From the NCBI RefSeq assembly GCF_009870125.1, contig NC_046681.1, positions 25,256,001-25,320,000 of the forward strand: a stretch of DNA of 64,000 bases. Reading direction: 5' to 3'. The position numbers were made by a program, and so were the translations under genes. The DNA is from Drosophila pseudoobscura. Taxonomy: Eukaryota; Arthropoda; Insecta; Diptera; Drosophilidae. This document shows positions 1 to 12,700 of this stretch, piece after piece. Numbering within the stretch: position 1 is the first letter of the stretch; every line of letters begins with the position of its first letter. The notes below the pieces were generated by a model that made no database searches, was not told where the DNA came from, and saw only the letters and a list, made by a program, of their open reading frames with translations.

Positions 1-700
1 TTATTTTATGATTTTTACGTGTACCTCCTATGGGTGATGGTAGACAAACCTATAAACTCTTTTCTGATAAACGATTTCCCAAGAAATGTTTTGCTTCAAA
101 CCAAAATTACCATTAAATATTTATAGTTCCAGTGAACCTTAGCAAATTGGTGGAGCACTTCATGGAGTATTCTGTTTGGTGTTTTATTTATTTTTTGTTT
201 TTTTTTTTTTTGGTTTTGTTTTTTTTATCAATATAAGTATCAAAACTTATCTGATGCATTTTCTCAAGTATTTTATTTTGACCACTTGTCGAATGAGTAA
301 TTTCGAACATTACGTACACGCCGCTCTTACAGGCGAAATTTAACTACTTATCGGTGCGAATATACGTGTATTTATATCTTGAGCAGTGGTCTGCGTGCAG
401 GTTGCGACTTTGATGATAGTGAAAGAATGGTTCCTGCGCACTCAAGAGCCCCCCCTAAAACAAATAGAAAATAACAATAACAATCATGTCATATGATTAG
501 ATGGCCCTCAAGTGGCAGCTGAAACGGCAGCCTCAAACACTTCTTTGGACCATGGCCTGATCTTCAGTGCTTCAGTGCGTAGAGTAATGACCTTACCTAA
601 GTGGAATTAGCTTGTTGTTTAATCAATTGAAATGTTACTATATTTAATCCGTAATCAAACCCTTGCTAATCGCATTCGTACAATCGATCTATATTTACAG
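1..700 (+). other. sky: Intron of sky (5' edge of window)
   Basis: This stretch is AT-rich and has no credible coding frame. It ends in a clean acceptor (pyrimidine stretch then TTTACAG) at 700, directly before the first sky exon seen here. It is therefore intron; the upstream sky exons with the start codon lie left of the window. A T-rich run sits near 190-225. Confidence 0.75.
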
Positions 701-3700
701 GCAAGGAGCCGGCACTGCGCTCCTACACGGAAATCCAACAGCTGCTGCAGCAGGGCAAGAAGCGTGACGTAAAGAACATACTCAGAGAGAACTCCTGGCC
801 GATCAACTCGCCCATACGTGCCCAGCTATGGCCGATGCTATGCGGCCAGCACCTGACCAAGCAGCAAATGCTCGATGGGTTCTACTGGGAGATGGTCCAT
901 CAGGTAAATCAGCGAACCCCAACTAAATAATGAATGGTATATAAATTTTGTCATCTCCAAGGTTTTTGGCACCACAGAGCTGTCGGAGAAACCGATTATG
1001 CTGCCCGCCTTTGTGGATGCCACACACTGTTTGCCCTATCACCTGACCAGCACGGGCCGTGCCGTTGCCGATCGCATTGTGAATGTGTTGGGCTATGATT
1101 GCCCCGATATTACCTACAGTCCAGTATTGTATCCCATTACATCGATACTTTTGCATTTCATGTCGGGTAAGTTATCGAAAAACGATCATTAATTGGGAGT
1201 TGGGGAGCAATAGTAGAGGAAATCGGTGTCCAGGATTTTACAGATATATATATATATAGTATACATAAAACTTGAATCATTATGTTCCTATCTTGTATTG
1301 AGATTCGAGCTCAGTTATATTCCTTGTCCTCCTTATTTTCCATTCATCCCTCCGATGACAAACCTGCGCAATCTTACATTTTTAATAAGTATAACATTAT
1401 TACTTGTTTCTGTGTTTTTCTGGATGTTCTATCTATAGGATAGGGGGGTACTCCACACCAATCCACTCCACTCCACACCACACACGTGAAGTGTCAATAT
1501 TTGCTCAAGTCATTTTTATCGCCTCAACAAAATACACAAATAAGTGGCACAATTGTAAGGCAACTCAGTCTGCCGCCTGCCTTCTCTCACTCTACTCTTA
1601 CTATACATCTCTCTCGCTCTCTTAATTTCTATATATTGGAGGGGAATATGGGAGATTCTCTGTGCGAGTATCGCAGCTCATTGCAAATTGATGTATCGTG
1701 ATTTAGTGGCTAATTGATTTGGCCAACATGCAATGAGCCGGGCCATCAAATATGCGTAATTACAAATGTAAATTTCGTCTTTTCTTCTCTTCCTTTTGTA
1801 CAACTTTTGACAGTACAGTGTAGTTCATGGCTTTAGGGCAGATTAAAGGTTAGCGATCGATATGGTGTGGATATAAGAACATACTGAAGGTTTTTTGAAT
1901 ATGTGATTTTTTCACGTATATAGCATTTTCAGAAAATAATTTATCGAATGGGTAAAGTTATCGGAGCAAATTCTTTTTTTTTTTAGTTTAGTTTATTGAG
2001 GAAATAATTAAGGACATCCAGATTTAAGTTGGGGAGTCGAATAGTTTCTAAAATTTAACCAAAAACTCTGTTTGATAATAATCGATATAGGTAATCGAAT
2101 CAAAACTAATAGTAATCGAAATTGCAATAGTGATCCAATCGGATCGGACTGTGATTGTGATTCTTTCTATTCAATAAATCCCGTTGTCGTCAAAGGGAAG
2201 CACAGGTTCAACTGCTTGCCAGACATACAATCACGCAACGCACAGTGAACAGTGAACCTTTTCCAGTGAACCTCGTTCTTGACCGTAGTCAAATGATCAA
2301 CGTCTAACAGTCTGCTGTACGCGTAGTTCCGCATTTGGTGGATGTTTTGTTGTTGTTTTTTGTAATTGTTTGTATTACTTTATTATCAGGCTGCTCAGCA
2401 TTGTCGGGGGCGCACACAGTCTTTGTAGCTTAATCTATTTAATATATACAGCACAGTACAGTACAGTACAGTATTTGTACAGAAATTGGTTAAATCCAGT
2501 CAGGTGTGGACATAGATGTGTGCAATTCTGGCAAAATCCAGACAATTGTTTGGGAATTTAGTGGAAATTTCCAAGTAACAAAACGGAGGAGACGCTGGAG
2601 GAAGAGGAGGAGTGAAAGGTAATCATCTTTAACCTTCAGAGATCTATGCATTTCGGAAGCTTTTGTTTAAGCGATTCCCAGGCTTAAAATACAGATTAAA
2701 CAAACAGCTGGTCATGTGCCTATAAGCGATGATAACCCCCGAGACCTCATCGATACTGCAACGTATAGGTAGGCCCCTAATCTATTCCATCGGCAGCTAT
2801 TGAACCCTAAGATCAGATCAGTTCAGACCCCATTCATAGAACAACAGAGGCAAGAGAGCGATCGTTCAAGTTTCTAAGTATCGCTCCTCCCATTATGACC
2901 GTTATTATCTCATATTTATTCCCAATTATCTCGAATTTCGTTGGGTCTATATATAGTGTTAATGTACATACAGGAGGGAGGCTTATGCGTCTTACTTTTG
3001 GCGGGGGGAGAGCCTCTCTCTGCTGATAAGCCGATTGGGGGAGAGGTCAGACCCGGCGGCGTTTGCTTGTCATTCTGAAGGTTTGTTTACACTGAACGAA
3101 ATTTTTGTTACTGCCCCTTTTCCCATCTGTCTATCTATCTGTCTATCTGTCTGTCTGGGGCAGACATTAAAATTCAATTCCGGTCGAGATCTCAAGGCAG
3201 AGTATTGTCTCTCCCTCTATTATGATTTCGTATTTTGTACACAGAACAACGTTGTCTGAATGTATTCGTGCTATAGAAATCCCATTCAATCCAATTTGAA
3301 CTGAATTCCAAATTTCTGTGGTTCATAAATCTGCCATAAAATCTTTAGAGATATTAAAAAAGGGATACCGTTAAAGGAATGGTAAACAATACTAGTACAG
3401 TCGAAACTCAAGGGGAAGTCGTTTTACGTAAAATTCGTAATACAGAAGTAATTTTTGCAGCATATACATAGCATTGCAGTGTTCTGGAAATAAATTTGTT
3501 ATATAGAGAACTTTGTTGTACGGAAATTCGACTGTAGTTATTTATTTATTATTTCCGAGAATTTTATTATGTACTCCTTGACGCTGTCACGTGGACCTGC
3601 AGCGTTTTCTGGTGAGCCATAATTTCCGTTTCGATTGCATATTCGATGAGAGCCGGACTGCATTCGTCACATATTTGATGGCGGCATTGCGACGTGTTTC

Positions 3701-6700
3701 TCCTACAGACCCACATCCATAGAGAGAGAGTTCAGGGCCAAACAGCGGAAATTCATGGATGGAAGATAACCTATGCCTTGGCCGCCAACGATGTGTTTAG
3801 AATTTTGAAGGAGCCGAAGAGTGGCAGACGAATTAAAGCAAAAATCTTAACAGATCTTCCTTGTACTTGAATATATATCATCTATGTACATATATATTCC
3901 CTTGAATATTCCATCCATTTTTCCAACCATAAACTGAAAATTTAATACTTTTTCCATATTGTAAACCCAAAAACTGTGTGGAATAAACAGAATCAAAAGA
4001 AACAGAAACGGAATGGGCAGCTGCAAAAAATAAAAATCTCCATAAAGTGTCCAAATGAAGGACACTCCAAAATCGAAATCGAAATCAAACGAAACGAATC
4101 AAAATGAAAATGAATGGAAAAACTGACAGGGCATGAGATGGCAGTGGCAGTGGCATGGCAGTGGCGATGAGCTGCATGTTCAATCAACGCATTTCCATAT
4201 TGAATATTCCGCTCCTTCTTCTTTGTTGTTTGTGTATTTGTGTGCATTTTCAAGTTCAAGAGTCTGCCGCCACGCCGCCGGTACATAAGCAAATGTTTAA
4301 AGTGATATAGATAGTAGTACCATATGCAAACGTATCTTTGTATCTGTCTCTGTCTGTTTGCATTCTGTTTGCTGCCTCTGACGTCATTGCCATATGTACG
4401 ACTCGACTCGATTCGCTTCGATTCGATTGGGGGGCTCTTTCTGCAATTTGCGAATTTCGATTCGCCTTTACCCCACTTAAAGTAAACAGAAAGGCAAACG
4501 AAGGAGGAGGTGGTGGAAGATTCTCAAGGCTTCTTCCCCATTGCTCTACTCTCTGTCTCTATCTCCCACTTGAGTTCTCTTCAATTCGTAGTTTACTGAC
4601 ACACTTTTCTTAGGTGCTTGATAATACAGTGACGGCAGGACAGGAGTGCGCCCTAGAGTAGAGTAGTATCAGGGATTTCTCTGACTGAGAAATAAATGGC
4701 ATCGTATTTTATTTTTGCGGTATTGTACCCAAACGCGGCCTGAACTTTGTTTTTGCATTCTCGTCCGCAGAGCTTTCAGGATATAAAGAGAGAGATCGTA
4801 AGGTTCCGCTTAAGGAAGAGCCTTCTAAATAGAGAGAGAGAGGGAAAGAAAGAGCTTAAACTTTATTATTGCATTCACGGCCGCAGAGCTTTCGGGATAT
4901 AAAAAAAAGTTCCTGTAAAGCTCCTTTCATAGGAAAATTTTCATTTAAGACCGATTGTCGGGAGTGTAACATTTCTCTTTCCTATGAGATCTCTTCTCCA
5001 AGGAAACTTTTAGCCTGAACAGAGCTCTTACTGTATGTTCTTCTAGAATTGCTCTTCTCTATTGTTTCTGTTTTCCTCTGCTCTGCTGTGATTTGGCTAA
5101 TGACGAAAACACGTGAGCATAAAATTCGCATAAAACGTAGACTGAAAACCCAGAATAGAAACAAAACAAATGCTCGCATATTTGTACTCTTTCCTTTATG
5201 ACGGCTTTGTTTGCCTATTCCATTGCCTGTTCCTCTATTGTTCCTAATGTTTATCTCATTCCATGTCGTTCCGCCTCCCCCACTGTTTTGTGGCGTTGCG
5301 GGTGTGTGCCCTGCCCAAACATTCTCGCCTCATGCATATTTATTTTGCACGGTTCTTATATGGAGGAGTGTGGCTGCGACTCATCATCAAATCTACATAT
5401 GTACATATATACGAATACGAGTAGTTGGGGATTCGAGGCACGCACAATTCAGATTAAAATATATGGCATATTCTATATATACGTGTTGCACGAGTATGTA
5501 CTTCTATTTCGATGGTTTGCTATTTTTTGACGTCAGCCTTGAGGCAGGTGGGGAGTGGTAAAAAAAAAGGTGAATATTTAGAGTGAAAGAATCCATTTGG
5601 ACGCAAGGCATTTAAGGGTATAGTAAACATCTGTAAGGGCACTTAGATCCCCATCTCAGATCTTAGATCGAGGAGAACTTTCACTGTGGTATATGCTATA
5701 GCGATTAAGCCCCATTCATCCATGACCTAACTAAACAAATTAAAGTGTATACCATACAAACAAATGACCATCCGTTAATGTATTAGTAAGCTTTGCACCG
5801 CTACGCACAATTTTGATGGAAAGCTCTCTCTCATTGTTCTGTCGGTGTGTGAAAGCTCTTTTGCAGGGCATTCAATGGTGTCTTCATTGCTGACTTCTGC
5901 AGTCTACCCCCCCATTTAGCAATTGAAAAAATGTTATTTTCGCTTTTATTTAAATTTATTATGTGTTTCTGCGGCCCGTCTGTCCGTCTTTCGGTCTTGG
6001 AAATATTTGCATTGTTTATGTTTGAGTTTGTTGAGCTAATTAAGGCGGAGGCAGAAACGGATGATTCCTGTTTTCTGTCTTCTATCTTAACTTGAGGTTG
6101 TTTAGATGTGATACTATTTTTAGACGGGTTTACGACTGTATCTTTTGGTCTCTCACCTACTGGCTCATAAATAACTCGGCACGTGCTCGCTAACGTCTAA
6201 ATAATGGCACTTTTTCTGCCCCCTTCTCTCCCTGCTCCATTGTCCGATGGCAGTTCAACCTTTGGATGTTTGCTAGCCACTGTAGCCACTGTAGCCCATT
6301 GTATTTTGTATACACAACCCACTTAAATGTAGCTCAAAACCTTATCGGACACACAATACATATGGAAACCCTAGCGATTTATAGTTTAGCGTTTTATTGT
6401 GATTATTTTTTCCAGAGCTTAATTGCCTAATTAGAGGCTCATTGGTGTGTGCGAGACAGTTCTTTGATTAATTTCTACTTTAAATTGTTTACTTTACTAT
6501 GCACGGTAGTCGGGGCTTTTATTCTAGGGTATATTGCTGTTGTGGGGTTGGATGTAAAAGGTCAGGGAAAAGGCAAAGGATCTACATATATAGTCAAGTT
6601 TTTCTGCCAGTCAGTGGATCACAAAGTTCTGTGTATATTTCTGATGTTTTTTTCTCTTAGCAAAAGATACCGGGCTACTATTTACTAGAGTTTCATATAA

Positions 6701-9700
6701 AGCTATTATTCAGGACAAAGAGTACAATACTTTTACTCTTTCTTTGTTCTCTCTTCTGCAATGTATAAATGTGTATTTCCTGGCTAGAGTAGGGTATCCT
6801 AAAGTCCTACTACTTTATCTACTACAACGTTCATTCTTATTCCACTTCGAAATCGTTGACTTTAGCTTGATCTTGCCGCTCTCGTTTGCTCTTTCTTATT
6901 GATAATGATGGTTCATTAAAATTTGAGTTGTCGCCTGTGGAATGCAAATATTTGCAGATTAATGCCCACATTGCAATTGCCATTGCAATGCCAATGCCAG
7001 TTCCGAATACTGCAGTCGGCGAATATGACTCTGCGTCATGCCCGCTCTCCGACTCTTGCCCGTAAGATATTTAATAAACTTATCAAATGTTTGCCAACTT
7101 GGGTTGGAGGCTTTCCGCAACAGATAAAGTTCAATGGGCGGTCGCAGGGGACGCTGCTCTCCCGACTCGGCTTTCCGCTCCCCGCTGAACGCTTTGGAAA
7201 AGCCAATTATAATTAAAAGCAATCTCTTATAAACTAAGCCAAACCGCCTTAGGCTAGTGTAATCCACTGATAAGTTCCTGCCCGGCACAATCCACTGATA
7301 ACGACATCGGCGCGGCAGATCGACTTTTGTTTACTCGAGCGTTTGAAAGCAATTAAACTTTGTAATGCAAAACAGGAGCCACAAGCAGCACAAATCAATA
7401 TGGAGGCGCCTCCTCCTTATCATCCGCACTCCAGAAAAGAAAGGTTCAATTCGGTTCAGTATCTAAATTGAATTTAAAGTCCCCCTAATCGACTGATTGC
7501 TAATTGATGGTTGCATTTTTATATGAAATGTTTACACATTTACACTGCTGATTTGTAATCAAAGTTCTTTTTACAAACATCAGATAATACAGCTAATGAA
7601 TCCCCCACGAACTCTTCTGCGGAATGGGAATTATTTTTAGCACTCGCCATTGCATAAATTGATCTAATTTTGTAATCAAATAATCAGGCACCACATACTG
7701 CATGTATTATATCCGAGTGTACACAGAGAGTACAAATTGCCACCCTGCTAATTATGGTTTTTCGCAATTGAAGAGAGGGGCAAATGGAGATGGAAAATGG
7801 CATTTGTGATGTGCTGGTCAAAGTGCATCCCAGACAGAGTCTCAAGGCAAGCTCTCAATTCAATTTTCCTCTGCGTCATTGCGGTAATGCATTTGCTCGT
7901 AGTCAGCGACAGAACCACAAACCCATATACCGTATACCATATACCACCTCCCTCTCATCCAATCAACACTTGGATGGAGATGGATCCCCCATCGCCCTGA
8001 GCTTTGAGCTGCTGCTGCAGTAGTTCCACAATTAAATTAGAAACCCGCTCGGTTTTATTGTACAGTGTTTGATGGACGGGGGTGGGGTGTTCTCTATAGA
8101 GGTGGAAGGCTGGATAAATTGTGGTTGAGGTTAGGCCCGTCATAAGGTTGATAATTGTTAGGAAAAACTGCAATTTGATCACTGCGATAGACTGACTGAC
8201 TGCCAGGGCATATTGTTTACCATCTATTACATATGCAACGCGATAAATTGGTTAGATTTGATGGATCATATTTAAACAGAGCATTCGCTGAGTGTATGAT
8301 GGATTTATACCATTGAGTGCTTGCTGAATCCTGGGCACATAATCAATTAAAAGTTATTTTCAACACTTAAAACTTCTGTTGACTCTTAAGGAACCTCTTA
8401 GCCTTTAGGATGATCTTCATTTTTTTAATGATTATTACTATTACAAGGTCTAAGGCACCTAAGATTGTGATTAGCAGGGGGATTATATAGAACAGAGGTG
8501 GGCTGACATTTTGAATTTGAGAACAGACCAACAACAAAAATCACTTATCATTGTGCCGTATCATGCACACGCAATGTATGTGGTTTTTACAATTTGGGAG
8601 ATATGACAGTAGTTCCCACTTACATTGTAGAAGACTCCAGATGGGTATTTTTCCCCCAATCCTGTTAGGGGTTCACTTATGCTGTCCCCCATGTATACGG
8701 CAGGAGATTCAATCTTGATGTGACACTTTATTAAATGACAGTGTGAAATATCTTAAATGGAATCTGGAAAGTTCTTTAGTTTCTAGGATTGTCATTTATA
8801 GTTGCTAAGAAAACTTTGATTAGATCTTGACCAGTTGACACAGTCTATTGAATATAAAATCTTACTCAGTATATGAATATATTTATAACCATAACAAGTG
8901 ATTGAATGTGTTTGAATACAACAATTTCTATTATAAGCTTAGCAGTCAACAATCATCGATAATACGAAGCTACAGATAATTGTTTGAGAGATCGCTGCAA
9001 CCAATTATAGGCCTTCGAAGTGCTCCCTTAACACATAGTAAATGCGATGAAAAGATGAATAATCATCCACAGATCCAACAGCTTTCCTAATATTCGTCAA
9101 TTCTTGATTTTTATTTGCAGAGGAGGAAGCCTACATGTGCCTCGCCGGTCTGGTGGGCAGCAAGGAGAAGGTATTCATCAATCAAACCAAACTACAGCAT
9201 GAGGTCACCTGGAAGACGGTGATGCAGATAGCCAAAAAGCACACGGTAAGCACACTCACCTCAATCATCGCCCAAGCAATCAATCAATCAATCAATCGTT
9301 AATCAAATAATTTTGTATTTTAAATAGAAAAGTGCAATTTCGTATTTCCAACGTATTTGTCCGGGCCTGAAGCTGGAGCGCGTATTCATGGACTGGTGCT
9401 GGTGGATATTAGCCGGTCTACCCTTCCAGCATCTGGTGCGGATCATGGACTGTTATTTCCACGAGGGCATCAAGGTCCTGTACCGTGTGGCCCTGGTCGT
9501 GCTCAATCTGTTCCACAAGGAGTGCCAGTCGAACAACGAATGGAGTCCGGATAATATTAAAAATGACATTGGCAACGCTTTGATCAAGTTCTGCAAGAAG
9601 ATACCAGTGTCGCCGGCGAAACTTCTCCATGCCGCGTTTAGTATTAGGGGACTGAGGTATGGTAGCTCTTGAAACAGAGTAGAATTCCATATAAATAATT

Positions 9701-12700
9701 CCTGTTATCCATTTTGCAGTACCCAGTATATTTCTAGAATATTTATCAAGACTGAAATGCTACTAAAAAGCCGTTCCGTGCTCAATAGCGGTTCGAAGCA
9801 ATTAATCAAATCGCGTTCAAGTGATAATCTGCCCACTAGTCAGTCGCAGGTGAACATTCAGATGATGTCGCATACATTGACCATCCGTGAGGTATGTAAT
9901 CCATAATCCAATCCAGAGTTTCCCTGCACCCTACCGCCCCCCACCCAAACCAAACCAAACCAAAACCCACCATCACACAAAGTACAAATATACAAAGAAA
10001 CAAAGAGAAACCATAGCCCAGCCAGATGTTAGGCCTAGTACTACTATCTCTGGAACCCCAAACAAATACTCTCTACTACACAGCACAAATACGAAACACT
10101 TTTGTCTAATGGTAAACTCTTATTTCCATCTGTTTTTTATATATATCTTTTTTTTTCTTCTGGTTATGTTTCTGAAACAACTTGAACGCACGCCCCCAAC
10201 AAACAAACAAAACAAAAACAAAAAAAAAACCAAAATATATTTATGTAAATCCATAAACCAGAAGCTGCACTCCGAGAGCTGTCGCAACTTGGTATGAGGC
10301 TAGAAGCAAATTATTCCAAATTATACAAAATACTCATACTGATAATGATAATTATATAATTGCTGATGTTGGATTGAATCTGCTTGTTCTGTTCCTGTTC
10401 GGTTGTTCATATTTCTTTTCATATACATATTGTATGATAATGTTTATTGAATGAGTTTCAGTTCAATTCATTTGTTCAGCTATCAAATTGCTTACCGATG
10501 CTTCGAGTCGAGAACCAAAAAGCCTTAGACCGAAGATAATGCATGAAGCTTAGATGAGGGATACAAAGAATACGTGAATATCGGTTATGTGCTAATATCT
10601 GTTATACCCGTCTAGAAATTTTATACTTCAGAGGCATACAAATATAATGCTTGTCGTATTTCTAAGACAAAACAAAGTGCTTTCAAAGTGGAAATTGTAT
10701 ACAAGCAGGTGTTCATGTAATAGAAAATTGTACAGTCTTCTGCTTTACAATCTTCAAAGATTATAATACGAGTATAAAGGTACCAGATTCTTCATCATTT
10801 CTCAACAACTTAATGTGCTTTCTCGATATTTTGTTGATAGTTTACAAATCGATTTTTTTGATAACAAATAAAACAATGAATCGATGTATTATCGGGACTA
10901 CTTCTACCTAAGAGACAATATAATAAAATAAATATTTTCTACCTAAGCCTTATAGAATTCAAAATAAATGATCGACCTTTTCTACTATCAACATTTCAAA
11001 TATCGATTGATCGTTTATCGATAAAAACGATTTCTGTATGCATTCAGATCTCCGTTTAGTGAACGATTTCTTTGATAGCATTAGCATATAACCGATATCA
11101 AATGCAAATTGCAATTGTTTTGAGAACATTGTACAATGTGTGGGAGATCTTAAGATTGGTTTAATCTGAAAGCCAAAGACTTCCCCGAGTTATACAATGC
11201 CAAAGGCATCGTCATATCTCTCTGGAAACTTTCCCGCAATTGACAAATTCGACTCAAGTTTTGTGTTCGTTCTGCTGCCACTTGACTTTTGTTTTTTGTT
11301 ATTTTATTTCCATTTTGTTTTTGCTGAATGAACTAAATTTTCGTTTCGTTCTGTTTTACTTATCAAATCAAAGCTAAAGCACTGCCACAAAAACATACAA
11401 ACAAAAAACCACTCATGATTATAATACACACAACCATACAACATACAGCTTTATAAACATATAAATATACATATATATTTTTTATATACAAACATAGCTT
11501 TTCTATTAAAAATATATTCCAAAAAACAATATACTCACTAAAACAGAAATATACATAAACCAAAATAAACCAGAAAACCAGAAACCAATATAATATCCTG
11601 CTCCTTTATATGAACAAAAATCTTTATAAAAATGTTATTTCTATTTTTCTTGTACCCTTTTTTTGCTGCCTTGGCAAACGAATGAATGAATCAAAAAATC
11701 AAAATCAAAATCAAAATCTGATAACATTTGCGTACGCTTTGATCAATGTATATTCACATATTCGATATCGATGAAAAAACAACTAACTTCTGCGGGTTCA
11801 TTTTTCTTCATTATGGGTGCATACACACACACATATAAATATATATAAATATATATTCCATTTACCATATGTAGGGCGAAAAGTCGCCCGGTCATAGAGC
11901 TATCGCGATGGGCGTCTATCCCATACACAATCTGAAAAGTCAAGTCTGTAAGAACGAAGATGTAAGTGAAAGTCAAAGTCAAACTCCAAAAAAACCACTC
12001 CACTCTACAGAGAACCCTCCCAGCACACAACAACATTTCAATTACATATGAAACGTTTTATAAACATCTATTATCTAAATATATATCCAAGCATAGCTAA
12101 ATTATTAAAAGCTTTTGTGCACACACTTTATGATTCCATATTCCAAAAACTATGCATGAAATGCTGGAAATTTTCATCAATCCGTTTTTGACTTCAATTT
12201 TGATAGAAAATTAAGACGATTTCGGTTTCAATTTGATAGAAATTAATGATGATTTTAGTTGATTTTTATACTTCAATATTTGCTAGTTGTTTTTTTTATG
12301 CCCCCATATGATTTTCTTGAGTGGGAAATACTTAAGATATAGATTATTAAATGGAGAAGATTTGAAGATGATCTACCCCATATCGTTTTCATTATTATAC
12401 CCCAAGACCCCACCCAACATCCGACATATCGCCTATTTTTTTTTTCTGTTTTGGTTTCTTTCGTTTTGCAATATATATGTATATCCATCTATATATATCT
12501 TTTTCATAGCATTTTGGTTTGCCGGGCACAAAGAATTTCATAAAAACCTGGACGGATAGACAATTTGTAAGCATTGCATTGCATATTGAGAAAAAAAAAC
12601 AAATCCCCCACTCCTCCAAAAAACTCCAATATCTTTTCCATTTGCCATTCCCCTCTCCATGTCTCCTTCCATATGAATGCAATTTCCCTCCATTTGTACT

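Larger units (their letters stand above)
1167..9120 (+). other. sky: Large sky intron
   Basis: The intron starts at GTAAGT (1167) and ends TTTGCAG (9120), with no convincing exon inside. Small structures seen include a TA-flanked MITE-like element at 3398-3534, a 45-bp direct repeat (4743 and 4859), a short (CAGTA)n run at about 2451-2472 and scattered CT/GA tracts. Open frames here are short and unlike proteins. Confidence 0.7.
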
